From positions 65,616 through 129,615 of the forward strand of contig CALAML010000045.1 in the NCBI GenBank assembly GCA_937925845.1: a stretch of DNA of 64,000 nt. Direction: 5' to 3'. Positions 1-8,936 of the stretch are shown piece by piece. The DNA is from an uncultured Acidimicrobiales bacterium. GTDB lineage: Bacteria > Actinomycetota > Acidimicrobiia > Acidimicrobiales > CALAML01. How positions within the stretch are numbered: position 1 is the stretch's first letter; each line of letters starts with the position of its first letter. Position numbers and translations under genes: made by a program. Below the pieces are notes generated by a model. That model was given only the letters and a program-made list of their open reading frames with translations. It had not been told where the DNA came from and ran no database searches.

Positions 1-13
1 CCCGACGGGCCCG

Positions 14-988
14 TTGAACCGCTCGGTCGTGGCTCTGGCGTACGACGGCCTCTGCATGTTCGAGTTTGCGGTGGCCGCTGAACTGTTCGGTCTTGAGCGA
101 CCCGAGCTCGGAGTCGACTGGTACGACTTCGAGGTGGTGTCGATGGATGCCGCACCGCTGCGCACCCTCGGAGGGTTGCAGCTCACCGGGGCCGGCGGAC
201 CGGACCGGTTCGAGGATGCGGGCACCATCATCATCCCGGGCTGGTGTGACTGCGCCAAACCCCCGCCCCAACAGCTGATCGATTCGCTGGTGCGGGCCCA
301 CGCCAACGGTGCCCGGCTGATGTCGATCTGTTCCGGCGTGTTTGTGCTGGCGGCAACCGGGCTGCTCGATGGCGCATCGGCCACCACCCACTGGCGCTAC
401 ATCGATGAACTTAGGACGCGCTACCCGGCCATCGATGTCCGCCCCGACATCCTCTATGTCGACAACGGCTCGGTGCTCACCTCGGCCGGAAGCGCGGCCG
501 GCATCGACCTCGGCCTGCACCTGATTCGTCGCGACTACGGCCCCGAGATCGCCAACGAAGTGGCCCGGCGAATGGTGGTGCCGGCCCATCGTGATGGTGG
601 CCAGGCGCAGTTCATCCAGCGCCCGGTGGCAGCGGAAGACGACGTGTCGATCAGCCAGACCCTTGAATGGGCTCGGGAACATCTCGGTGAACCGCTCACG
701 GTGAAGGACCTGGCCGACCACGCCCGCATGAGCCAGCGAACCTTCGCCCGGCGTTTTCACGAAGCCACCGGGGCCACGCCCCATCGATGGCTCACCCTGA
801 ACCGGGTGCTGCGGGCTCGCGACCTCCTGGAAACGACCAGTCACAGCATCGAGCGGGTGGCCGAACTGTCCGGGCTCGGAAGCGCCGCCAACCTCCGGCA
901 CCACTTCGAGCGTGAACTCCACACCACCCCATCCCGCTACCGGCGCACCTTCGGCTTCGCGTCCGACCGGGCGGGCCCGACTTGCTAG
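14..988 (+). CDS. GlxA-family transcriptional regulator (DJ-1/PfpI-like N-terminal domain plus AraC-type HTH)
   Basis: 324 aa ORF; ICSGVFVLAATGLLDG amidase-like nucleophile region; C-terminal AraC HTH (MSQRTFARRFHEATGATPHRWL...SIERVAELSGLGSAANLRHHF). Confidence 0.9.
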   Translation: MNRSVVALAYDGLCMFEFAVAAELFGLERPELGVDWYDFEVVSMDAAPLRTLGGLQLTGAGGPDRFEDAGTIIIPGWCDCAKPPPQQLIDSLVRAHANGARLMSICSGVFVLAATGLLDGASATTHWRYIDELRTRYPAIDVRPDILYVDNGSVLTSAGSAAGIDLGLHLIRRDYGPEIANEVARRMVVPAHRDGGQAQFIQRPVAAEDDVSISQTLEWAREHLGEPLTVKDLADHARMSQRTFARRFHEATGATPHRWLTLNRVLRARDLLETTSHSIERVAELSGLGSAANLRHHFERELHTTPSRYRRTFGFASDRAGPTC

Positions 989-998
989 TGGCGGGACA

Positions 999-1181
999 CT
1001 AGTGTCCTGTCAGTGAAGTCCGTTGATGAAAACGGCTGAGTTATCGGCGTCCCTCACAAGGACGCAGAACCGCCACAACTCGGTGTTATGGCGCTTTCGA
1101 GGACGCCGGGAGGGGCGCTGGGCAACGCTTCGCGTTGCTAGCCGTCGAATTCGTGACATGACTTTGCTGACAGGACACTAG
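999..1181 (+). mobile_element. MITE-like non-autonomous element, copy 1 (TIR GTGTCCTGTCA, flanked by TA)
   Basis: CTAGTGTCCTGTCA at 999-1012 and its exact reverse complement TGACAGGACACTAG at 1168-1181; interior matches the inverted copy at 34132-34296; no ORF inside. Confidence 0.8.
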
Positions 1182-1191
1182 GAGCAGCCTT

Positions 1192-3345
1192 CTAGGGGCG
1201 GGGCGGGATGTTGCGGCAGCCGATGTGTTGGAACGACGACTCGCCGACTACGACGGCACAGACCTGCTTGGCGCCGTCGCTCACTGGAATGCGGGCCCGG
1301 AAGCGGGGCCCACCGAGCGGGTTCCAGGCGATCGAGTCGACGTCGACCCGGCGGCTAGGAGCGCGACTCACCTTTTTGCCATCGACAAAGAACGCCACCT
1401 TGGCCGGGTTCACCAGGCAGCACTGCGGAGTATTTGCGGCAAGACCAGCGGCAAACAACCGACCGCTTGAGTCCCAGCGCAACGACTCGAAGGCGCCGAG
1501 CGGGCCGCCCGACTCGTTGCTGGCCCGGCAACCGATCAGCGGGTAGCGAGCCTCACCGGCGCGGGCATCGCTGTTGATCGCTCGCAAACACACCACATGG
1601 TTGCCTCGGGCGGGAATGGGCACGTTGATGACGAACCCATGGCGGGCGCCGTAGCTGTCCAACGGAGACGGGAACGGTCCATAGCGGCTGCCCACCAACA
1701 TTGCTTCGTGACGTACGTTGGCCACCGCGCCCTTCACCCGCTTACCGTCGACGAAAGCGTGCAGTCGCACCCGCTTCGACGGCTTCTGAGAGCCGTCGAT
1801 CAGCCAACCCCGAACCCGCATCACCCGCGGATTTGAGTCGCGGTCCCACTCGGCGATCTCGCCCATCATGGACAACGGCGGTGTGGAGAACCCGATCTGA
1901 CCCACGGCGGTGCCGCGGCGCTCACCCGGAAGGTTCACGGTCAGGATATAGCTGCTCCCCGGCGTCAAGCCGGCGTTGGTGGCGTCGAGATCCACGGTAT
2001 GGAGCCGACTACAGGGTTGCGTCGATCGTGTCGCGTTGAGCTGTTCCAGCCAGTTGGTCACCCCGGTAGTCGCAGCCTCATGCCCGAAGGCCGAAGTAGC
2101 GAGCAGCGAGTAGACCGGCTTTTCGCAGCGGTTGGTGAGGATGCGAAACGATGCCTCTGTCGGTCGGATGCGAGTGAGCTTGGTACTGCGAACCCCGGAG
2201 AAGTCAGGAAGGGCGACATCAACGAAACGCGGCCCTCCAGCGGGGCCTCCGGATACCCACACGGCTCGCAAGATTGCCGGGCCACCGAGGAAGTTGGAAG
2301 ACAGCTCGACTGCTCCCTCGGTTTCGTTGGGGCCAAACACTTCCTTTACGTACATGGTGAGTTGGCGGGTGCCGTCGTGATTGTTGAACGCCACCACCTC
2401 GTAGCGATCGGCGCGCCGGCCCGTGGCATCCACCGCAGGGTCCCATCGCAACACCGCCCCGCTATTTTCTCTAGTCCCGCCAGCCCAGGCGACCTGGAGG
2501 GGACCGAACCGGAGGTCGGTCGACGGTCGAGGTCTTGTGAAGAAGAGCATCGTTTCGTCGCGGGGTGAGATCGCTTCGACCGCGGTCGATACCCCGTTGG
2601 CCCACCAGGCACGCACGTACACCTGCTCTTCGTCGTCGAGGTCGACATCGAAGGTGGTGACGTCACCGGCCACCACGGTGCTCGACACGATCTTGCCGTC
2701 GTTGAACCGCTCGTATTCGGTCTCGACGATCTCGTAGTGACTGGCGGCGGTGCCCCGGTGCGACACCGGCGACCAGGTGACCCGCGCCGGGCCGCGCACC
2801 CCTTCGCCAACCACCCGGCCACCCGGAAGCCAGACCAGCGACGGGTCGACCGCCGTTGGGTTCAGCCTGCCCGCCAGTCCGCAGCCGCCGACCCGCTGGC
2901 CCTCGCGGTGGAGTTCCCAGCTGCCGCCTGGCTTGTCGGCCTGCTGAGTGGTGCGGCCCCGGTCATGGGTCGAGCCCCGGTGAACCGTGAGGTTGCCAGC
3001 AAAGCGATCGCTTACCAGCTCGCCCCGGACGGCGGTGATGCCGGGACCAATGGGGGTGATGACGGAGAACTGCGCACCGTAGCCGGTGCCCGGTGGGACG
3101 ATCACACAGCGATTGAGCTGGGTGCCGTTTTGAGCGCTCGCCGGCCCCGCGTACATGGCTGACCCCGCGATGACCCCGAGCAAGGCGACGACGAAGGTCA
3201 CCGCGACGCGCCGGGGGAGTCGAGCGGTGGCGGCCGTTGTCGGCTGAGACGTTGAACGCACTGGGGTCACGATCCTTGTGGCGGCGATTCGAGGCAGGGC
3301 TGAGGACGCAAGAGGAATTGGCGATCCGGAATCTCGACGGGTCAT
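1192..3345 (-). CDS. Secreted protein of unknown function, Fn3-like and repeated C-terminal beta-domain modules (tandem paralogue A)
   Basis: Start chosen at ATG 3345 (MTRRDSGSP...), 4-bp overlap with the upstream gene stop; signal peptide ending SAMYAGPASAQ; collinear similarity to the 3342-5138 product. Confidence 0.75.
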   Translation of the reverse strand: MTRRDSGSPIPLASSALPRIAATRIVTPVRSTSQPTTAATARLPRRVAVTFVVALLGVIAGSAMYAGPASAQNGTQLNRCVIVPPGTGYGAQFSVITPIGPGITAVRGELVSDRFAGNLTVHRGSTHDRGRTTQQADKPGGSWELHREGQRVGGCGLAGRLNPTAVDPSLVWLPGGRVVGEGVRGPARVTWSPVSHRGTAASHYEIVETEYERFNDGKIVSSTVVAGDVTTFDVDLDDEEQVYVRAWWANGVSTAVEAISPRDETMLFFTRPRPSTDLRFGPLQVAWAGGTRENSGAVLRWDPAVDATGRRADRYEVVAFNNHDGTRQLTMYVKEVFGPNETEGAVELSSNFLGGPAILRAVWVSGGPAGGPRFVDVALPDFSGVRSTKLTRIRPTEASFRILTNRCEKPVYSLLATSAFGHEAATTGVTNWLEQLNATRSTQPCSRLHTVDLDATNAGLTPGSSYILTVNLPGERRGTAVGQIGFSTPPLSMMGEIAEWDRDSNPRVMRVRGWLIDGSQKPSKRVRLHAFVDGKRVKGAVANVRHEAMLVGSRYGPFPSPLDSYGARHGFVINVPIPARGNHVVCLRAINSDARAGEARYPLIGCRASNESGGPLGAFESLRWDSSGRLFAAGLAANTPQCCLVNPAKVAFFVDGKKVSRAPSRRVDVDSIAWNPLGGPRFRARIPVSDGAKQVCAVVVGESSFQHIGCRNIPPRP

Positions 3346-5138
3346 CGGCTTCGCTCCACATCGATGCATCCGAGTAGGGGGAACTTCGCCTGTCCTGGCC
3401 TCGGGTTGATCTCCTTGGCCCGGGCACAGACTTTGTGAGTGCCGGTCCGGGGAAGGTTCAGCACCGCCACGAACCCGTCGTCGCCGCCGTAGTGATCCAG
3501 GGTGATGGCAGCCAGCTCCCAGAAGGGCCGCTTCTGGGGAACAGCCATGTCCTGTCGACCACGGTTGGCCATCACCGCCTTCACCCGTTTGCCGTTCACA
3601 AACAGCAGCACCCGGGTTGATGCGGAGGCCGGCTCGGCCGGGTCGAGGGCCCAACCGCTGATGGCGACCCGATCGTTGTCGAGGCCGAAGGTCTCTGTGT
3701 CGATCTGGCCGATGGTTCGAGCCGGGGGAGTGCGGACCAGGGAGACCCGCTCCGCCAGCTCGCCGGTTTTCGGGTCGGTCGTCACCACGGTGAGCACGTA
3801 GGCCCGGTTGGCTTTGAGGGCTGGGGTGTCACGGCCGAGGGTGATGCCGTGATTGCGATAGCAACGACCGTCGCGAGGGGCGTTGAATTCGTCGACGGTG
3901 CGTTTGGCCGCCGCGATCGAATAGTTGAGCTCGACCAGCCGGTAGTCGCCATAGACACAGTCGTCGGTGGAGAACGACACCTTGGCCCGCGTGGTGGTGG
4001 CCTCAACCTCAATCTCGGAAATCGATCGACTCTGGCCCGGACCCTGCCAGCTCTGGTTGAAGATCGGCACCTCGACGATCGCCGGTCCGCCGTCAGGGCC
4101 AACGTTGCGCCATACCGCCCGCAGCCGCCAGCTCCGGGGGTTCTGGTTCGCTGGGTTGGGGTGGGTCACAATCCCTTGGCGCACCGATCCGCTGAAGGCG
4201 GCGTTGCGGACATACGCGGTTCGGAGCCCCCGGGAAATCACCTGGTACTGATCCGCGGGTCGCCCCTGGCTGTCCCGGGCGGTCGACCAAGTGAGGCGGA
4301 ACGCACCACGGACCGTGCCCGGCATGTTGATCCAGGCCACATCGGTGAGTCCGAAGCTCGGCGTGTCACCGTTCAGCTCGGACTCTCCGGCTTGACCCGA
4401 TGCTTCGGCTTCCACCATCGCCGACACGCCGTCGTCCCACCAGGCCCGAAGGAAGACCCGGTCGCGGGGCTTGAGATCAACCAGCGCCTGGCTCGCGGTC
4501 GTCGACAACATCGATACCGAGATGGTCTTGGCGGTTTGGGGGTTGCCCGGTTGAACCGGATCCCTTAGGACGGTGAGTTCGTAGCGACGGGCCTGGGCTC
4601 CGTTGTCTTCGGCGATCGGCCACCGGACCAGGGCCCGGCCTCGAATGCCCACCCCCTGAACCCGGGTGCCGGGCAGCCACGTCAACTTCGGTTGCGGGGG
4701 AGTGGGGTTGACCCGCTTCGGCGGCGCACAAAAGTTGCCGAGCGTCTCGCCACTGGCATCTCTGGCGATCGGTCGCCAGCTGCGGTCGATGGCGAAGTCC
4801 ATCTGCCAACCAAGCGCCGATCGGGGATCGTCGGCCAGTTCCTGGTCCTGACCATCGCCATCGCGAAGGACGACCGTACCCGGAGCGCGGGACACGGCCG
4901 CGGTGGACCAGAACCCGTAGCCAGCGTTTCGTCCAACCAGGAAACAGGATGGCTTTGCCGGTGCCGCGGCTGCTGGGGGAGCGGTGATTGAGGTCAAGCC
5001 GATTCCGGTCACGGTGGCGGCCACAGCTCCAAGAACAGCGAAGGCAAGTACCCTGACGGCGCGAGCCGTTGGTTGGTGCCGCAGTTTGATCTGGAAGCTG
5101 GGGCGCGACAGGTGAGGGTGCGCGTTCGGGACGTTCAT
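3342..5138 (-). CDS. Secreted protein of unknown function, paralogue B of the downstream gene
   Basis: MNVPNAHPH... start, signal peptide, shared motifs LTWLPGTRVQGVGIRGRALVRW / LVWLPGGRVVGEGVRGPARVTW and VDGKRVK..AN. Confidence 0.75.
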   Translation of the reverse strand: MNVPNAHPHLSRPSFQIKLRHQPTARAVRVLAFAVLGAVAATVTGIGLTSITAPPAAAAPAKPSCFLVGRNAGYGFWSTAAVSRAPGTVVLRDGDGQDQELADDPRSALGWQMDFAIDRSWRPIARDASGETLGNFCAPPKRVNPTPPQPKLTWLPGTRVQGVGIRGRALVRWPIAEDNGAQARRYELTVLRDPVQPGNPQTAKTISVSMLSTTASQALVDLKPRDRVFLRAWWDDGVSAMVEAEASGQAGESELNGDTPSFGLTDVAWINMPGTVRGAFRLTWSTARDSQGRPADQYQVISRGLRTAYVRNAAFSGSVRQGIVTHPNPANQNPRSWRLRAVWRNVGPDGGPAIVEVPIFNQSWQGPGQSRSISEIEVEATTTRAKVSFSTDDCVYGDYRLVELNYSIAAAKRTVDEFNAPRDGRCYRNHGITLGRDTPALKANRAYVLTVVTTDPKTGELAERVSLVRTPPARTIGQIDTETFGLDNDRVAISGWALDPAEPASASTRVLLFVNGKRVKAVMANRGRQDMAVPQKRPFWELAAITLDHYGGDDGFVAVLNLPRTGTHKVCARAKEINPRPGQAKFPLLGCIDVERSR

Positions 5139-5331
5139 AGGTGCAGCCAAAGCCTTCTGCAACCCTTCGCCGCCACGAAAGGTGCCTGGACGATTGCCGT
5201 CGGGCGGCAAGGGTGATGGTTCGGTCGAGGGACCCTGCGCCCCCCCCGGTTTGATTGGTGGTCAACCTAGTAAGCCTCGCGCCAAACGGGAATGGGCGAA
5301 TCTCCCATCCCAGCCCTGGGCATCCCGTCCG

Positions 5332-6558
5332 TCAGCCCGACTGCGTCGCCACCGCCGGATCGATGTCGTCGTCGAGGCCGCGATCAGCCGCCAACAAGGC
5401 AAACCCCTGGCGGGGTGATGCCACCACAAAGGCGGCGATGGTAACCAGGCCCAGCAGGCTGGCGCCCACGAAGGCTCCGGTGGTGGAACGTTCGATCACC
5501 GGGAGCCACACCAGCGGCCCCAACCCATGGCCGAGGAATCGGAACGACAGAATGAAGGAGAGGGCACCGCCGCGATTGTCGGGCACCAGTGTGGCGCCGA
5601 GCCCCTGGAGCACCAACACCACGAGCGCGGCCAAAGAACCGGTGATGGCCCACAGGATGGTGAGCGGGATCGGCTGAAGAGCAAAGCCGAGCGTGAGCGA
5701 ACCCAGGGTTACCGCCACCGCGGCCGGCACCGCCAACCGCCACAGCCCGACCGCATCGGTGAGTCGACCCCACAACGGGCTGGCAAGGGTGGCGCAGAGG
5801 GATGCGACAAACAGGATCAGCCCGGCCGCGGTTCCCGACAGATCCATCTTCTCCCGAGCAGCCACTCCCACCAACAGGGCGATGCCCATCGGGCCCATGG
5901 CGCCCGCGAGCGAGCCGATTCCGAGTGAAACCATCGGTCGGGTCAACAGCGGTTTGATCGGTGGCCATTCGGCGCGGCGCGGTTCGCCAACCGGCGGCGA
6001 GGTGGCCAACAGCAGCGACACTGCGGCCGAGGCCCAGAACGCAATGCGCCAGTCGATGTCGGCGGCGATGCCTCCGGCCAGTGGCGCCAACCCTCCGCCG
6101 ATGGCCTGGAAGCTGGCGTACACCCCAAGGGCCCGGCCGAAGCGATCGGGCCGAACCACCTCGGCCAAACCGGCAACCAGGAGCGGCGTGATAAAGGCAT
6201 TGGCCACTCCCTGCAACGCCCGACCCACCAGAAACAGTTCCAAGGTGGGCGCTACGGCGCACAGCACCGAAGCCACGGTGTAGCTCAAGTAGGTGATGCG
6301 CACCGTTCGTCGGCGACCCCAGCGCTCGCCGAGCGTTCCCGACACCAGCAGCAGGAGAGCGAAGGGAAACAGATAGACGGTAAAGCCGAGCCCGACAGCC
6401 TCGAGCGAGGAATCGAAGGAGTCCCGCAGCTCGGGAAACATCGGCAGGATGACCAAAGTGCCGAACGGCCCCATGAAGCCGCCGACATAGAGCGGCAGCA
6501 GGCTTAAGATCCCAGGCCGATCACTCGACCCCGATTGCTCATCCCCGTTCTCCCCCAC
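5332..6558 (-). CDS. MFS transporter
   Basis: 408 aa, multiple hydrophobic TM segments, GRRRTVRITYLSY and GRALQGVANAFITP MFS motifs. Confidence 0.85.
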   Translation of the reverse strand: MGENGDEQSGSSDRPGILSLLPLYVGGFMGPFGTLVILPMFPELRDSFDSSLEAVGLGFTVYLFPFALLLLVSGTLGERWGRRRTVRITYLSYTVASVLCAVAPTLELFLVGRALQGVANAFITPLLVAGLAEVVRPDRFGRALGVYASFQAIGGGLAPLAGGIAADIDWRIAFWASAAVSLLLATSPPVGEPRRAEWPPIKPLLTRPMVSLGIGSLAGAMGPMGIALLVGVAAREKMDLSGTAAGLILFVASLCATLASPLWGRLTDAVGLWRLAVPAAVAVTLGSLTLGFALQPIPLTILWAITGSLAALVVLVLQGLGATLVPDNRGGALSFILSFRFLGHGLGPLVWLPVIERSTTGAFVGASLLGLVTIAAFVVASPRQGFALLAADRGLDDDIDPAVATQSG

Positions 6559-6668
6559 ACCAGGAGATTAGAGACTGAGGATCAATTGTGCTGGCGTACC
6601 GGCATGCGTTAGGAGTCCGCGATGGCCGAGTCGCGACGCTCCGAAGGGTTGGGCGTGACTCACCCGAG

Positions 6669-7166
6669 CTACTCGGAGAAGTCGCCGTTGGCCTGGCGGA
6701 AGCTGGTGAGGGTGTTGTAGATCGAGCGTTGGGCGCTGGTCTCCAGGCCAATGAGTCCGAAGTCGATCTCGCTCAAGGCGGCTTGGCCTTTCCTGACGAG
6801 GCTGTGCCCCTCAGGTCGAAGCCGGGCCAGGGTGGTGCGGCCATCGGTCGGGTGCTGCACCCGTTCTACGAGCCCGGCCTCAACGAGGCGATCGACGGTG
6901 TTGGTGACGCTGGTGGCATGTACCTGCAGACGATCGCCGATCTTGCCCATAGGCAGTTCACCGGCCCGGGTGAAGCTCAACAACGTGAGCACCTCGAAGC
7001 GGCTGAAATTCAACCCGAGGGGCGCGAGAGCGTCGTTGATGCGGGCCAACATGATCTGGTATGCCCGAGTGATTGAGGTGGCCGCCAACATGGCGTCGGT
7101 TTGGGACCAGTCGTGTTCGGTCCAATTCCGACCCGCTTCGGCAATGGGGTCAAAACGCAAGCTCAC
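6669..7166 (-). CDS. MarR-family transcriptional regulator
   Basis: LLSFTRAGELPMGKIGDRLQVHATSVTNTVDRLVEAGLVERVQHPTDGRTTLARLRPEG winged-helix signature; GTG start at 7166 (VSLRFDPIAEAG...) suggested, exact start uncertain. Confidence 0.85.
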   Translation of the reverse strand: MSLRFDPIAEAGRNWTEHDWSQTDAMLAATSITRAYQIMLARINDALAPLGLNFSRFEVLTLLSFTRAGELPMGKIGDRLQVHATSVTNTVDRLVEAGLVERVQHPTDGRTTLARLRPEGHSLVRKGQAALSEIDFGLIGLETSAQRSIYNTLTSFRQANGDFSE

Positions 7167-7192
7167 CCAGCCCAAGGTACAGTGAAGGAGGG

Positions 7193-7216
7193 AAATAGTT
7201 GGACGTCCAACTATTT
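7193..7216. promoter_or_regulatory. Perfect 24-bp palindrome, probable MarR operator
   Basis: AAATAGTTGGAC|GTCCAACTATTT between divergent marR and mutase genes. Confidence 0.75.
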
Positions 7217-7253
7217 GAGGCAACTAGAGCGTCAACGAGCGAGTGGGACAGCG

Positions 7254-8936
7254 ATGACCGATCGGCCAGCAGACACAACGGATGGAGCGGGGAGTTCGCA
7301 CGACCGCGAGGGCGACGAGGCCTACCAGGCCTGGCGTGAGGCCTACGACGGGGCCAAGCTCCGTGATGTTCCGTTCGAGACGATGTCGGGGGTGCCCGTC
7401 GACCCGGTCTACGGCGATGGGCCCTATCCCGGCCAGTACCCGTTCACCCGCGGCGTGCACGCGTCGATGTACCGCTCCCGGCTGTGGACCATGCGGATGT
7501 TCGCCGGCTTCGGCACCGCCGAGGACACCAACGGCCGGTTCAAGGAACTGCTGGCTGCCGGAGGCACCGGGCTTTCCACCGCCTTCGATATGCCCACCCT
7601 GATGGGCCGCGACTCCGACAGCCCGTGGGCTCTCGGTGAAGTGGGCCGAGCCGGAGTCGCCGTCGACACCCTCGCCGACATGGAAGACCTCTTCGCCGAC
7701 ATCCCCCTCGACGAAGTATCGACCTCGATGACCATCAACGGACCGGCAGCCACGGTGATGGCGATGTACGTGGCGGTGGCCGAAGCCAACGGGGTCGAGC
7801 GCGGCAAGCTCAACGGCACGATTCAGAACGACATCCTGAAGGAGTATCAGGCCCAGAAGGAGTACATCTATCCGCCGCGGCCGTCGATGCGGATCGTCAC
7901 CGACATGGTGAAGTTCACCACCGCGGAAATGCCTCGGTGGAACCCGATTTCCATCTCTGGCTACCACATCCGCGAAGCAGGCTCGACCGCGGCCGAGGAG
8001 CTGGCCTTCACCCTCGCCAACGGCTTCGCCTACGTGGAGGCAGCGCTGGCGGCCGGCGAAGACATCAACGACTTCGGCAAGCGGCTCTCCTTCTTCTTCA
8101 ACAGCCACAGCGACTTCTTCGAAGAGATCGGTAAGTTCCGAGCCGCCCGACGCATCTGGGCCCGCTGGATGAAAGAGCGCTACGGCGCCACCGAGGAACG
8201 GGCCATGCTGTGCCGGTTCCACACCCAAACCGCCGGGGTCTCGCTCACCGCTCAGCAACCCGAAATCAACATCGCCAGAGTGGCCACCCAAGCCCTTGCC
8301 GCCGCGCTCGGTGGCACCCAGAGTCTGCACACCGACTCCTTTGACGAAGCGCTGGCGCTGCCCACCGACAAGGCGGCGCGTATCGCACTCCGCACCCAAC
8401 AGATCGTGGCCCACGAAACCGGGGTGACCAACGTGGCTGATCCGCTCGGCGGCGCCCCGTTCGTGGAATGGATGACCGACGAGATGGAGCGCCAGGCCGA
8501 GGAAATCTTCGCCCACCTCGACAACCTCGGAAACGGTTCAATCCTCGAAGGCGTCTATGCCGGGATCGAAAATGGCTACTTCGTCGGCGAAATCGCCGAT
8601 TCGGCCTACCGTTTCGAGCGAGAGGTCAACGCCGGCAACCGCATCATCGTGGGTGTGAACGACTTCACCGAAGGCGACGACTCGAACCCCAACCTGCTGC
8701 GGATCGACGGTGCAGTGGAGGAGTACCAGCGCAAGCGCCTCGACACCGTGAAGCGCGACCGCAACCAGGCGGCGGTCGACGACGCGCTGGCCCGGGTAAC
8801 CGCGGATGCCGAGGATCCGAACGTGAACCTGATGCCGTCGATCATCGATGCGGTGCGTACCTACGCCACCGAAGAGGAGATCGCCATGGCGATGGAGAAA
8901 GTGTTTGGCACCTACGTCGAAAAGGCAATCGTTTGA
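7254..8936 (+). CDS. B12-dependent acyl-CoA mutase large subunit (methylmalonyl/isobutyryl-CoA mutase family)
   Basis: YPFTRGVHASMYRSRLWTMRMFAGFGTAEDTN, STAFDMPTLMGRDSD, TIQNDILKEY; start at ATG 7254 after the operator. Confidence 0.9.
   Translation: MTDRPADTTDGAGSSHDREGDEAYQAWREAYDGAKLRDVPFETMSGVPVDPVYGDGPYPGQYPFTRGVHASMYRSRLWTMRMFAGFGTAEDTNGRFKELLAAGGTGLSTAFDMPTLMGRDSDSPWALGEVGRAGVAVDTLADMEDLFADIPLDEVSTSMTINGPAATVMAMYVAVAEANGVERGKLNGTIQNDILKEYQAQKEYIYPPRPSMRIVTDMVKFTTAEMPRWNPISISGYHIREAGSTAAEELAFTLANGFAYVEAALAAGEDINDFGKRLSFFFNSHSDFFEEIGKFRAARRIWARWMKERYGATEERAMLCRFHTQTAGVSLTAQQPEINIARVATQALAAALGGTQSLHTDSFDEALALPTDKAARIALRTQQIVAHETGVTNVADPLGGAPFVEWMTDEMERQAEEIFAHLDNLGNGSILEGVYAGIENGYFVGEIADSAYRFEREVNAGNRIIVGVNDFTEGDDSNPNLLRIDGAVEEYQRKRLDTVKRDRNQAAVDDALARVTADAEDPNVNLMPSIIDAVRTYATEEEIAMAMEKVFGTYVEKAIV

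Noticed and set aside
7100-7254. Cobalamin riboswitch upstream of the B12-dependent mutase
   Set aside because: No B12-box-like sequence; the region is short and dominated by the MarR-type palindrome, and such mutases are not usually riboswitch controlled.
7224-8516. 430-aa antisense ORF opposite the mutase gene
   Set aside because: GC-rich codon bias artefact; low-complexity His/Gly/Val-rich translation and full overlap with a clearly conserved enzyme.
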